DNA from: Streptomyces sp. B3I8
GTDB lineage: Bacteria > Actinomycetota > Actinomycetes > Streptomycetales > Streptomycetaceae
Reading direction: 5' to 3'
Assembly (NCBI RefSeq): GCF_030816915.1
Contig: NZ_JAUSYN010000001.1
Span: 186,001-250,000 of the forward strand
Length of the DNA: 64,000 nucleotides
A model generated the notes under the pieces. The model searched no databases. It had not been told where the DNA came from and saw nothing but the letters and a program-made list of their open reading frames with translations. Shown here piece by piece: positions 17,508 to 26,021 of this stretch (position 1 is its first letter; every line of letters begins with the position of its first letter). The translations under genes were made by a program, and so were the position numbers.

Positions 17508-17915
17508 CCGTCGGGCGATCCCACACCGCACCCCGAACCTCCGCGCGGGCCACGGTGCGTCGCCTTCAGCCGTCGGCGTGCCGGCGCGTCGGCACGCCGG
17601 CACGCGGCGCGCGGACCCTCGTCGCCGAGGGCGAACCGCTCACCTGCCGGTGACCGGGCCGCTCCCCTGTCGGGCTTGATGCCGATGTCGTCGTCCTACG
17701 CGTGCCCTCTCGGCAGCCATTCCAGTCAGGATTCTTTATCACAAGAGGTACATAGCGGCGCGCTTGACAAGAGGGAAGGTACGAGGTGGCCGAGGGACGG
17801 AGGGTGCGCAGGGAACACGGTGCGCGGAAGGCGGCGCGCGCGGCGGTGTCCGCGCGCTGCCGCGACGGGGTCGGCGGCGGCCTGGCCAAGCGGTGTTGGC
17901 GTAGGGTGTGAACCT
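17508..17915. other. Intergenic, no recognisable gene
   Basis: About 400 bases after the hemerythrin gene. The AT-richer patch near 17735-17770 may hold the MarR promoter. No protein family is recognised. Confidence 0.45.
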
Positions 17916-18387
17916 CGTGGGATCAGGTGAGCGACGGGGCCGAGAGAGGCATGGACGACGAGCAGCAGGTGAATCTTGGGGTGCTGTTGTTCATCCCCTA
18001 TCGGTACTCCGAGGACCGGATGTTCCGGGCTCTCCAGGGCGCCGGGTTCGACGACTGGACGCTCGCCCAGTGCCGGGTCTTCCAGCGGATCGCCCCGGAT
18101 GGTTCACGCCTCACGGACCTCGCTGACCAGGCACAAATGACCAAGCAGAGCGCCGGCGTACTGGTCGACCAACTGGAACGCCTGGGCTACGTCCGCCGGG
18201 TGCCGGACCCCACTGACGGCCGCGCCCGGCTGATCGTGTTCGAGGAACGCGGCCGGCGGGCCATCGAGGTGGCCGCAGCCACACTCGACGAAATCCTCGC
18301 CGAGTGGAAAGCATATCTGGGCACCCGCAACTTCGCCCTGCTGCACCAGATCCTGGACCAGCTCCGCGAGATCACCGACCCGTACGC
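17916..18387 (+). repeat. Dispersed 472-bp repeat carrying a marR gene, copy 1
   Basis: This segment aligns without gaps to 38316-38787, an offset of exactly 20,400 bases. The last 280 bases differ at only about five or six positions; the first 190 differ more. It starts with CGTGGGATCAG about 35 bases before the MarR start and ends six bases before the stop codon. Confidence 0.85.
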
Positions 18388-18394
18388 CCGCTAG
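17951..18394 (+). CDS. MarR-family regulator, copy 1
   Basis: 147 aa. Winged helix-turn-helix of the MarR type: SRLTDLADQAQMTKQSAGVL as helix-turn-helix, then LERLGYVRRVPDPTDGRARL as wing with the DxRxR/K signature, followed by dimer helices. ATG at 17951 follows GAGAGAGGC. A near-identical gene lies at 38351; the DNA-binding half is almost unchanged between copies while the N-terminal 40 residues differ more, so the two likely bind the same DNA but may sense different ligands. Its own target is unclear: upstream is the hemerythrin gene and downstream a broken glycosidase. Confidence 0.92.
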   Translation: MDDEQQVNLGVLLFIPYRYSEDRMFRALQGAGFDDWTLAQCRVFQRIAPDGSRLTDLADQAQMTKQSAGVLVDQLERLGYVRRVPDPTDGRARLIVFEERGRRAIEVAAATLDEILAEWKAYLGTRNFALLHQILDQLREITDPYAR

Positions 18395-18619
18395 TCCCGG
18401 CGGCAGCGAATCGTCCGCACCCCGCTCCCCTTCATCCCGGACCGCCCGCGCCCCGCAGACCTGCGCCGACGCCGCCGTGACATAGTTCCATTGACCCCAT
18501 TTGTCAAAGAAGCTGATCAACCCGACTCCTTCGCAGCATGACGCACGCCCGGGGCACGCGGGTCATGTCCCTCTTCGTGGAGTAGCGGATCAGTGCCGGC
18601 GGGGCCGGAGAAAGCGCAC

Positions 18620-19747
18620 CAGCAGGTGCCGCGGGCGAGGTGCTGGAAGGCCCCTTCCCCACCTGGTCGGGCACCGGCCCGAAGTTCCCCGAGGCGCCGC
18701 ACCTGTATCGCATCGGCGACTGGTGGTACCTGCTGATCGCCGAGGGCGGCACCGAACGCGGCCACAGCGTGTCCGTGGCCCGCAGTCGTTCGCCGCGCGG
18801 CCCCTGGGAGGGCGCACCCGCCAACCCCCCTGCCGTCCCACAGCGGCACCTACCGCCCGATCCAGAACACCGGCCACGCCGACCTGGTGCGGGCCCCCGA
18901 CAGGGATTGGTGGATGGTGCTGCTCGGGGTCCGCCCCCGCGGCTTCACGCCCGACGTGCACGTGCTCGGCCGCGAGGCGTTCCTGACCCCCGTGCGGTGG
19001 GACGAGGACGGCTGGCCCGTCGTCGCGCCCGTCCCCGAGAGCCACGCGGCCCCGGGCGGCGCCTGGCACCCCGTACCGGCCGCCCGCCCGCGACGACTTC
19101 GACGCGCCCGCCCTCGCGCCCCACTGGATCTCGCCCTTCGCCCGCCCGGACGGCTCCTGGTCGCTCACCGAGCGCCCCGGCCGGCTGGTCCTGCGCACCA
19201 CCGGCCCCACCCTCGACAGCCCCGGCTGCACCTTCGCCGGCCGCCGCCAGCAGCACCACGACTGCCGCGTCACCGTCGAGATCGACCCGGGCACCGGACG
19301 CGGCGGCCTCTGCGTGCGCCTGGACGAGGCCCACCACTACGAACTGGAGGCCGGGGGCGGGGAGGTCTCCGTCGTCGCCCGCATCGGACCGCTGCGCCGG
19401 ACCGTGGCCCGCCGGCCCGCCCCCGCCGGCCCGCCCCCGCCGGGCCGCTGCGCCTCACCGTGACGATCCGCACGACGGACCTCGTGCCCGCGTCGCCCGA
19501 ACCCACCGACGGCGGTACCACGGGCCCCGACACCCCCGCCTTCTGGCTGGGCGACCCCGGCACCCCCGATGTCCCCGGCACCCCCGCCACCCGCGAGGCC
19601 CGGCCACTCGCCGAACTGGACGGAGGCCACCTGTCCACCGAGGTCGCAGGCGGCTTCACCGGTCGGGTGATCGGCATGTACGCCACCGAGGGCCAGGTCG
19701 CCTTCGACTGGTTCGAGTACGTCCCGACCCCGGCACCGTCCGCGTGA
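18620..19747 (+). pseudogene. GH43 glycosidase (beta-xylosidase/arabinofuranosidase-like), truncated and frameshifted
   Basis: The pieces read as the second half of a GH43 enzyme with its C-terminal beta-sandwich: TWSGTGPKFPEAPHLYRIGD and WWYLLIAEGGTERGHSVSV (five-bladed propeller), then SHSGTYRPIQNTGHADLV and DRDWWMVLLGVRPRG after a shift at a C run near 18828, then DDFDAPALAPHWISPFARPD after a shift near 19080, and finally LRLTVTIRTTD to the stop at 19745 after a shift near 19440. The N-terminal propeller blades with the catalytic Asp are absent. Upstream, 18395-18620 has no convincing coding content. A relic of plant-polysaccharide use. Confidence 0.8.
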
Positions 19748-19764
19748 CACCCGCGCGCGGACGG

Positions 19765-19791
19765 GCGCCGCACCCCCGAGGGGTGCGGCGC
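19765..19791 (+). terminator. Hairpin after the GH43 pseudogene
   Basis: A 12-bp stem (19765-19776 with 19780-19791) closed by the triloop CGA, 18 bases after the stop codon of the broken glycosidase. Confidence 0.65.
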
Positions 19792-19977
19792 GCCGGCATC
19801 TCGAAGCTGTGCTGATCAGCCGAGATCGATATCGACACCGACCACGGTTCGACCGCCTCAGGGACCGGTCGAGGACAAGTGCCGGGCGGGCTGCAGGACG
19901 ATGTGCGCCGGCTGCCTCGCGGAGTTCACGAGAGGGCTGGTCGGCCCGCTTGGGACCGCGGAGGGGAGACAGAGATG

Positions 19978-21180
19978 TCAGACGAGATCAGTGACGTCAC
20001 CTCGGATACCGAGCAGCGACTTCCCGTAGATTTCCGTGCTCACCTCGGGGTTCACGATCGCGTGCCGACTGCCGGCCTCGCTGTCGCGCCAGATGCGCTG
20101 CAACGGGTTGACCTCGGCGAAGCTGCCCGCTCCGTGCGCGGAGACCAGGATCCGGATGGCCTCGCGCGCATTGACGGCGGCGACTCCGGTGTCCATCCGC
20201 GCGCGGGCACGGGTGTCGTAGTCGGGGTAGATGCCCTGCGCGGCAGCCTCGTCGATCTCGGCCGCGGCCCGGTAAGCGTGCAGGTGTGCCGAGTCGATCA
20301 GCGATGCGGCCTGCGCGACAGCCAGTTGCGTGGTGGGTGCGACGGCCTGGTTGTCGTAGAAGGTGTAGGTCATGGTCCGGTTCGGGGCCTTCCGCACCAC
20401 CAGGTCGAGTGCGGCTTGAGCCAGCCCGAGCTGCGGTCCGGCAAGTACCAGTGCCGACACCGGGACGAAGGCCGAACGGTAGAGGGCCTCCTCAGTGTGA
20501 GGAGTGGCGTACCGACCCGCCGCAGCGTCCGGCGACGACAGGTAGCGGTGGCTCGGAACGAAAACCTCGTCAGCGATGAGGGTGTTGGACGCGGTGCCCC
20601 GCATACCGGTCACGAACCAGGTGTCCTCGACGGTCAGTTCCGCCATCGGAACCAGGACCATCCCCCGCTCGGGACCATTGCCACGGAGCACGCCGACGAT
20701 TGCCCACTGGGCATGGGCCTGGCCCGACGCCGGCGACCAGCGGCCGGAGACGACGAAGCCGCCGTCGACCTCACGGGCGGTCGCCGTAGGCGCGAGAACG
20801 CCCGCCACCCGGGCGGTCGGGTCGTCGGCCCAGACGTCCTTCTGGGCCTGGGCCGGGTAGAGCCCGACATACCACGAGCACACATTGAGCAGCGTCGTCG
20901 TCCACGCCGTCGACCCGCAGGCGCGCGCGACCTCCCGCGAAACCTCGAGACAGGTCCGTATGTCGGTCTGCAGACCGCCGTAGCGCGCGGGCTGCAGAAT
21001 GGACAGCGCCCCGGCCTCGGCGAGCGCCTCGATGTTCTCCGCCGGCACCGATCGTTCCCGGTCACTTCGCTCGGCCTGGTCGGCCAGCCGCGGAAGCAGC
21101 TTCGTGATGCGCCCCACCACATCGGCGCGCAGTTCCCGGTCGGCGGTGGTGGCTCCAGGGCGGTCGAGGGCGATCGTCAT
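19978..21180 (-). CDS. Flavin-dependent monooxygenase, HsaA/acyl-CoA-dehydrogenase fold, copy 1
   Basis: 400 aa with the acyl-CoA-dehydrogenase fold used by group-D oxygenases such as HsaA and HpaH: VPAENIEALAEAGALSI, then SREVARACGSTAWTTTLLN, VSGRWSPASGQAHAQWAI and TWFVTGMRGTASNTL, ending RDSEAGSRHAIVNPEVS. Such enzymes use reduced flavin supplied by a separate reductase to hydroxylate phenols, steroids or N-heterocycles. The acyl-CoA dehydrogenase catalytic Glu is not evident. Start ATG 21180 has GGAGCTGACC. It lies downstream of a PucR regulator and flavin reductase; a paralogue at 27005 looks about 60% identical by eye. Confidence 0.88.
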   Translation of the reverse strand: MTIALDRPGATTADRELRADVVGRITKLLPRLADQAERSDRERSVPAENIEALAEAGALSILQPARYGGLQTDIRTCLEVSREVARACGSTAWTTTLLNVCSWYVGLYPAQAQKDVWADDPTARVAGVLAPTATAREVDGGFVVSGRWSPASGQAHAQWAIVGVLRGNGPERGMVLVPMAELTVEDTWFVTGMRGTASNTLIADEVFVPSHRYLSSPDAAAGRYATPHTEEALYRSAFVPVSALVLAGPQLGLAQAALDLVVRKAPNRTMTYTFYDNQAVAPTTQLAVAQAASLIDSAHLHAYRAAAEIDEAAAQGIYPDYDTRARARMDTGVAAVNAREAIRILVSAHGAGSFAEVNPLQRIWRDSEAGSRHAIVNPEVSTEIYGKSLLGIRGDVTDLV

Positions 21181-21320
21181 TGGTCAGCTCCTTATGGATC
21201 GGTGCCGCGCCGTCGATGCACCGACAACAGCGCGGGCTCACGTGCTCCAGAGAACAGCCTCGACCGCTGGGCCCGCTTGTTCCGGGGATCCAACATCGAG
21301 GGAGGTATTTGAACGCCCGG

Positions 21321-22619
21321 TCAGGTCGTCGGCCGAGTCGGCTCGAGAACCGAGTCGCCGAGTTCCTCGGCCAGCAGCAGCGCGGCATGCAGGGTCGATC
21401 GGCGAGCGCCGATGTCATGGCCGAGCACCTCCTGCGCCCGCTTGACCCGGTAGGCGACCGTGCCTCGCGCGATGTGCAGCTCCTCGGCGACCCGCACAAG
21501 GCTCCGCTCGGCTTCGAGATAGTGCAGCAGGGTGGTACGCAGAGCGTGCGCGCCCTCGCCGCGGCCCCCCAGTTCACCCAGCTCGCTTCGCACGAACTCC
21601 CCGGCTGCTCCGAGATCATCGGACAGCAGCACGGTGAGCACCACGTCGCGGTACAAGGTCACGCGGGGGGTTCTCCTGACGGACAGGCCGCGCAGCCGCT
21701 CGACACGGATCGCCTCTTGATGCGTCCGGCGGAATCCCGCCAGCCCCGGGGCCGGCGTGCCTACGGCTGCGCGCAGCCCAGCTCCCACCCTCGCGGCGGA
21801 CATCTGCTGCGGCCGTTGCTTCGGCACCGCTCCCCAGCCCCAGATCCGCCCCGAGCCGACCGGCACGACCACGGTTGCCGTGGCTCCCAACCCCGTCAAC
21901 AGGCTCGTCGCCGCCGACGGCAGTCGGGAGTCCTCGGCGGGAGAGTCGGCCCACACGATCACGCCGACATGAGTGCGGTCGATGTCGTAGCCCAGTGTGC
22001 GTGCGGCGTCTTTGACGTCGCCCACAGAGTTGGCGAGCAGCGCATGCACCGTCGCCACCCGGGCTGCGGCCGCGCTGGTGGCCCAGCGATCGTGTTCGGC
22101 CAGGTACTCGCGGGTCATCGCGTCGGTGAACGCGTCGACGTAGGCGAACAACTCGTCGTTGACGGCTTTCATCTCACGAGTGAGCTCAGCCGGCTCAACC
22201 AATTGTTCGCAGGCGCGCAGGAACGCCCGGGCCAGGGATGCGTGCCCGACCCGGATCGCCCGCAGCACATGGTGCAGCGGAACGGCACGATGCACGTAGT
22301 CCTGGACTCCGTCCAACGACCCCTCGCCGACCGGGGGGAATGCCGCCGACGGATCGGCCAGCCGCAACAGCGAGTGCAGTGTGGCGGCCTCGCTGCCGCG
22401 GCGCAGTACCTCGATCGCCAACCCGGCACCGTCGACCAGGGGCACCTCCTCCGCGATGCGCGCGGCGGTGACCTGGCCCTGTTCGATGGCCCAGCACACC
22501 GGATCCAGGCCGATCCTCGCTGTGGCGTCGGCGAGAGCGGCCGGTGCGCACGAGGACATCGCGAGGCTGTACGGCCCGGAGGGGGCCAACTTCGCGAGCC
22601 ACTTTCGTCCAGGCTCCAT
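21321..22619 (-). CDS. PucR/CdaR-type transcriptional activator, copy 1
   Basis: 432 aa. The C-terminal 60 residues form the PucR helix-turn-helix: LRTTLLHYLEAERSLVRVAE, then LHIARGTVAYRVKRAQEVLG. The N-terminal 150 residues are helical (RsbR-like N-terminal sensor as often found here) and the middle has a GGDEF-like degenerate CdaR domain with VIVWADSP and VVVPVGSGRIWGWGA. These proteins activate neighbouring catabolic genes when they bind a substrate. ATG at 22619 has only a weak GGTGAC site. It lies between reductase 1 (22772) and monooxygenase 1 (19978), on the same strand, and has a paralogue at 28919. Confidence 0.88.
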   Translation of the reverse strand: MEPGRKWLAKLAPSGPYSLAMSSCAPAALADATARIGLDPVCWAIEQGQVTAARIAEEVPLVDGAGLAIEVLRRGSEAATLHSLLRLADPSAAFPPVGEGSLDGVQDYVHRAVPLHHVLRAIRVGHASLARAFLRACEQLVEPAELTREMKAVNDELFAYVDAFTDAMTREYLAEHDRWATSAAAARVATVHALLANSVGDVKDAARTLGYDIDRTHVGVIVWADSPAEDSRLPSAATSLLTGLGATATVVVPVGSGRIWGWGAVPKQRPQQMSAARVGAGLRAAVGTPAPGLAGFRRTHQEAIRVERLRGLSVRRTPRVTLYRDVVLTVLLSDDLGAAGEFVRSELGELGGRGEGAHALRTTLLHYLEAERSLVRVAEELHIARGTVAYRVKRAQEVLGHDIGARRSTLHAALLLAEELGDSVLEPTRPTT

Positions 22620-22771
22620 GACCAGTCACCGTGAGGTCGTCGCGAGTGGGGCGGGCCGCCGGACCGTATGTGTGCTCATGACCCGATCATCGGACATTGT
22701 GGACATGTCGACAAGCACCTCCCGTGCCGCATCGGTGGCGCGGGAGGAGACCGCGTCCGTGGTCATTGCCG

Positions 22772-23296
22772 TCACTTCGATGTCGGGATTCGTGCCGATG
22801 CGGGTCGGCTCGCGGCGGTCAGGGGGGTATGAGTGCCGAAGGCCCGGCGGGCGTAGGTGAGTGGAGGGGTAGGGCTGGTCTCGGCTTCCTCGAGGCGCAC
22901 GACGATCAGGATGTGGTCACCGCCGTTCACGTGACGTTCGACGATGCCTGCCGTCCAGCCGACGGACTCGGGCAGGTGGGGCAGCCCGGCACGGAAGGTC
23001 CAGGTGACGCCGTCGAACTTGGAGCCTTCCTGACTCCTCCGTGCGAAAACCGAGGCCAGTTCCTGCTGGTGGACACCGAGGATGTTCACTCCTATCCGGT
23101 CGCCCGGCTGGAGGTGGGGGAGCAATCCGGAAGCACGGCCCAGGGCCAGACTCGCCAGCGGAGGGTCGAGAGAGAGCGAGGCGAAGCTCGACACGGTGCT
23201 GCCGTGAGGTCGCCGGTCGGCACCGGTGGCCGTGATCACGGTGACCGGGGAGCACACCCCGCTCATCAGCTCGACGAAGGTGTCTCGGTCGATCAT
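22772..23296 (-). CDS. FMN reductase component, HpaC/HsaB-like, copy 1
   Basis: About 174 aa, flavin reductase-like FMN-binding split barrel: MSGVCSPVTVITATGADRRP, the flavin-binding HGSTVSSFASLSLDPPLAS, then LQPGDRIGVNILGVHQQELA and the late GGDHILIVVRLEEAE. It would reduce FMN or FAD with NAD(P)H and pass it to the HsaA-like oxygenases. AGGAGG favours the second of two adjacent ATGs (23296), giving MIDRDTFVELM, the same start as the paralogue at 28740. The last 15 residues (ASRPASARIPTSK) extend beyond the copy at 28246. About 75% identical to that copy by eye. Confidence 0.88.
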   Translation of the reverse strand: MIDRDTFVELMSGVCSPVTVITATGADRRPHGSTVSSFASLSLDPPLASLALGRASGLLPHLQPGDRIGVNILGVHQQELASVFARRSQEGSKFDGVTWTFRAGLPHLPESVGWTAGIVERHVNGGDHILIVVRLEEAETSPTPPLTYARRAFGTHTPLTAASRPASARIPTSK

Positions 23297-23535
23297 CATT
23301 TACCTCCTGGCAGGCTTCAGTCGTCCGCCGAACGCGGTGCCTCGGCAAGAGCGTCCGACAACACGAAGTGAACGCCGATCCCCGGAGCGGCTTCTTGGTC
23401 TGACGGTTCAGGATCCGCGCATGCCGTTGGTCCGGCACTCCGGTCCGGATGGTGACCGCCCGCGTCGGAAGGCGATCTGGATCGCTTCCCGTGCCAGAAG
23501 CACGGAAGTGCACGCCCCGCGGGTGCTGGAACACG

Positions 23536-24768
23536 TCACACACCGCCGTGGTGGAGCCGGTAGTGCCGGGCGAGGAGGTCACGTCCGTAGTCGCCTCCGT
23601 GGGGGGCGCGCACGATGGTGTGGACGTGGTAGCGGGCGGGTTCGGGGTTGGCGAGGAAGACGCCCGGGTGGTTGTCGTATTCGATGAGCAGTACAGGGGA
23701 GTGGATCCGGTAGTAGAAGGCGCAGACGTCGTCGTGGCCGCCGCGCCAGGCGAACCGGGTTTCGTCGAAGTGCTCGCGGACGAGTGCCAGAGTGCGTTCG
23801 GCCTGTGGCGACGGGAGGCGGTCGAGATAGACCCGGATCAACTCGACCAGGCCGTCACGCCGATCTGCGGGCAGACTCGCGGCGACGATGCCTTCGGGAG
23901 GCAGGACGAGGTTGTCGCTGCCCGCGCCGGCGAGATGTCGTCCGTTCCACGGTCCGGCGAGGTCGGGCGGCAGGTCCGCGGTGCGCAGCGATGTCCCCAT
24001 GAGGAACTCCTCCTCACGGTCGGGGTCGAGCGTGCGGCGGAATCGCAGGGCGACGTCGGTTTCGTCGCGGAAGGCGTGGATGCCTTCGAAGCGTCCCGTA
24101 CCGACGGTGGGCTCGGCGCCGAGGAACACCGGGGCGAGTACCACCTGTCCTGCGACGAAGACGCAGTGCAGGTCCACGTGGTGTCCCATCAGTTGCCATC
24201 CCCACGGAGCGTCGGGCGAGGGCGTGCCGAAGACGGTGAACCAGTAGGCGTATTCGGTGAGGGTGTCGCGGTAGTCGTCGATGAGTTCGCCCAGATTCTG
24301 GTTGAGCGCCATCGCCACGCGTACCTGGGTGTAGCCGGCCGGGCTGAGACTCGCCTCGACGACGGCCAGTGCGCGGTCGCGGTCGGGTCCGGCGAGCCGT
24401 TCCAGACGCATGCCCTTGGGATGCCAGGTCGGGATCGCGTTGGTCCACAGCCGCCACTCCGCGGCGTCCATCGGCAGGTTGCCGACCGCTTGCTGGTGAG
24501 GTGCGAGCCCGTCGAGGTACGCCCGAGCCGCCGCGACCGCGGCCTTGGGGGAGGCACCCGCGTCATTGAGGCGGTACAGGCCCGGGCGGGGGGTGCCGTC
24601 CTCGGTGATGCCGATGAACGGCTCGCGATATTTGCGCAGGCCTGCGGTCAGCTCGAAGGCCGCCTCCGCGGGGAGCAGTTCATCGAAGAGATGGGAGTCG
24701 ACGATCGGCAGATCGCCCCGGCCGTCCGGCAGCGGGAACTCGTCCGGCTGTTGTCGCTGAGAGGACAT
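23536..24768 (-). CDS. DUF3500-family protein
   Basis: 410 aa. The conserved middle, GWQLMGHHVDLHCVFVAGQV then LAPVFLGAEPTVGTG, and the C-terminal VLLIEYDNHPGVF with HVHTIVR are hallmarks of DUF3500. The repeated His, Glu and Asp residues (GHHxDLHC, HxHTIVR) could bind a metal, but no activity is established for the family as far as I know. There is no signal peptide, although some relatives are secreted. ATG at 24768 follows GAAGGAGACGACG. It is the last gene of the cupin-aldolase-NTF2-like block, 12 bases after the previous gene, so it very likely acts in the same pathway. Confidence 0.85.
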   Translation of the reverse strand: MSSQRQQPDEFPLPDGRGDLPIVDSHLFDELLPAEAAFELTAGLRKYREPFIGITEDGTPRPGLYRLNDAGASPKAAVAAARAYLDGLAPHQQAVGNLPMDAAEWRLWTNAIPTWHPKGMRLERLAGPDRDRALAVVEASLSPAGYTQVRVAMALNQNLGELIDDYRDTLTEYAYWFTVFGTPSPDAPWGWQLMGHHVDLHCVFVAGQVVLAPVFLGAEPTVGTGRFEGIHAFRDETDVALRFRRTLDPDREEEFLMGTSLRTADLPPDLAGPWNGRHLAGAGSDNLVLPPEGIVAASLPADRRDGLVELIRVYLDRLPSPQAERTLALVREHFDETRFAWRGGHDDVCAFYYRIHSPVLLIEYDNHPGVFLANPEPARYHVHTIVRAPHGGDYGRDLLARHYRLHHGGV

Positions 24769-24780
24769 CGTCGTCTCCTT

Positions 24781-25272
24781 CTACTCGGTGGGAACAGCCA
24801 GGACGTCGCCGGGCATCAGGAAGCGGTTCTCGATACGCCGGGAGGCGATGCGCCACCGGCCGGTGTGCGCATCCGTGTCGCCGGTGCGGACGAAGCGGTC
24901 GTACACGTCGGCGATCAGTACCGGCACGGTCGTGGGCAGGGGAGGTTCTCCGTCCTGTGCGTAGAGCACCAGGGCGGACACGGCCTCGACATGGCCGTGT
25001 CCGTGCCGCAGGACGTGGAAGTTGGACATCAGGTGTCGCGAGACCCTGGGGCCACGGGCGGTGCGGTCGCGGTAGACGCCGCTGATCTGGTCGGTGCCGT
25101 GGAAGCTCCGACGTGAGAACGTCAGCTCGGCGTCGGGGGTGAAGAAGCCGGCGGCCGCCGAGCCGTCACCGTGGTCGATCTCGTACCACAGCGCCGTCAC
25201 CAGCATCGACAGCTCGGTGTGCAGCAGTGTGGCGAGCGTCGGGCCGGCGATGATGCCGGCCTCGCGGGTCAT
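24781..25272 (-). CDS. SnoaL/NTF2-like protein
   Basis: 163 aa alpha+beta barrel of the nuclear-transport-factor-2 type: TELSMLVTALWYEIDHGDGS, then GFFTPDAELTFSRRSFHGTD, SRHLMSNFHV and the closing strands WRIASRRIENRF. Members include ring-hydroxylating dioxygenase small subunits, dehydratases and isomerases such as SnoaL. No large dioxygenase subunit is nearby, so a hydratase or isomerase role in the pathway is more likely. ATG at 25272 overlaps the stop codon of the aldolase gene as ATGA, showing one transcript and coupled translation. Confidence 0.82.
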   Translation of the reverse strand: MTREAGIIAGPTLATLLHTELSMLVTALWYEIDHGDGSAAAGFFTPDAELTFSRRSFHGTDQISGVYRDRTARGPRVSRHLMSNFHVLRHGHGHVEAVSALVLYAQDGEPPLPTTVPVLIADVYDRFVRTGDTDAHTGRWRIASRRIENRFLMPGDVLAVPTE

Positions 25273-26021
25273 CGCCCGGCTCCGGGTGTGGCGGTCCGTA
25301 CGCTGTTCACGAGTGCGTGTGCGCCCTGACGCAGGATGGTGGTGTCGGCGCCCAGGACGAGGAAGTCGTATCCACGGCGCTGGAGCAGTTCGGCGGCGTC
25401 GGCCGAGGCCACGGTCCCCAGGGGGATGTGGTGGTCGGCGCAGCTCTGCTCGGCCGCTGTGATCAGGTTCGTCATCTCGGGGCTTCCCTCCTGGAACCGG
25501 CCTGAGACCGTGAGATCCATCGGCCCGATGAAGACCGCGTCGACGCCGGCGACCGCGCCGATATCGGCGATGGCCGAGAGGGCGGTGACGTTCTCGGTCT
25601 GGGCGATGAGGCGGACGTCGTCGTTGCCGGCTCGCAGGTAGTCGCCGAGGGGCGCGCGTCCCCACTGGCCGGCCCGTCCGGAGGTGCTGGCCCCGCGTCG
25701 GCCGAGCGGGGGGAACCGCACGGCCCGGACGGCGTCCTGTGCCTGGGCGACGGAGTTGATCTGCGGGACGAACAGGCCGGCCGCCCCCGCATCGAGGGGA
25801 ACCTGCACGTCACGGGGCGTGGTGCCGGCGACCCGGACGAACGGCGCGATGCCGCAGCCGCGGGCCAATCCGATCATGGTCGACATGGTGCGCAGGTCGA
25901 TCGCACCGTGCTCGGCGTCGATCACGGCGAAATCGAACCCGGCAAGGGCGAGCAGCTCGACGCTCTCCGGCGCGGGGAGCTTGACCCAGGCTCCGAGCCG
26001 GGGAAGCTCGTCGCCCGTCAC
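25269..26021 (-). CDS. HpcH/HpaI-family class II aldolase
   Basis: 250 aa TIM barrel. GAWVKLPAPESVELLALAG opens it, DFAVIDAEHGAIDL contains the metal-near Asp-Ala-Glu-His-Gly signature, then FVRVAGTTPRDVQVPLDAGA, LIAQTENVTALSAI (with the metal-binding Glu) and VFIGPMDLTVSG. These enzymes cleave 4-hydroxy-2-oxo acids, for example 4-hydroxy-2-oxoheptanedioate in the homoprotocatechuate pathway, to pyruvate or a relative plus an aldehyde. GTG at 26021 overlaps the cupin stop (GTGA). It would act after ring cleavage and hydration; the aldehyde produced is unknown. Confidence 0.9.
   Translation of the reverse strand: MTGDELPRLGAWVKLPAPESVELLALAGFDFAVIDAEHGAIDLRTMSTMIGLARGCGIAPFVRVAGTTPRDVQVPLDAGAAGLFVPQINSVAQAQDAVRAVRFPPLGRRGASTSGRAGQWGRAPLGDYLRAGNDDVRLIAQTENVTALSAIADIGAVAGVDAVFIGPMDLTVSGRFQEGSPEMTNLITAAEQSCADHHIPLGTVASADAAELLQRRGYDFLVLGADTTILRQGAHALVNSVRTATPGAGR

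Noticed and set aside
16713..17603. Long minus-strand frame opposite the hemerythrin gene
   Set aside because: It is the complement of a clear hemerythrin-like gene, has a composition typical of shadow frames (runs of Gly, Arg and Val), and shows no family motif.
19879..21312. 477-codon plus-strand frame opposite monooxygenase 1
   Set aside because: Shadow of a well-supported oxygenase gene; no motif and no ribosome site.
24781..25665. Extension of the NTF2-like protein upstream to 25665
   Set aside because: The extra part is Arg/Pro-rich and overlaps the aldolase gene; the ATG at 25272 overlaps the aldolase stop as expected.
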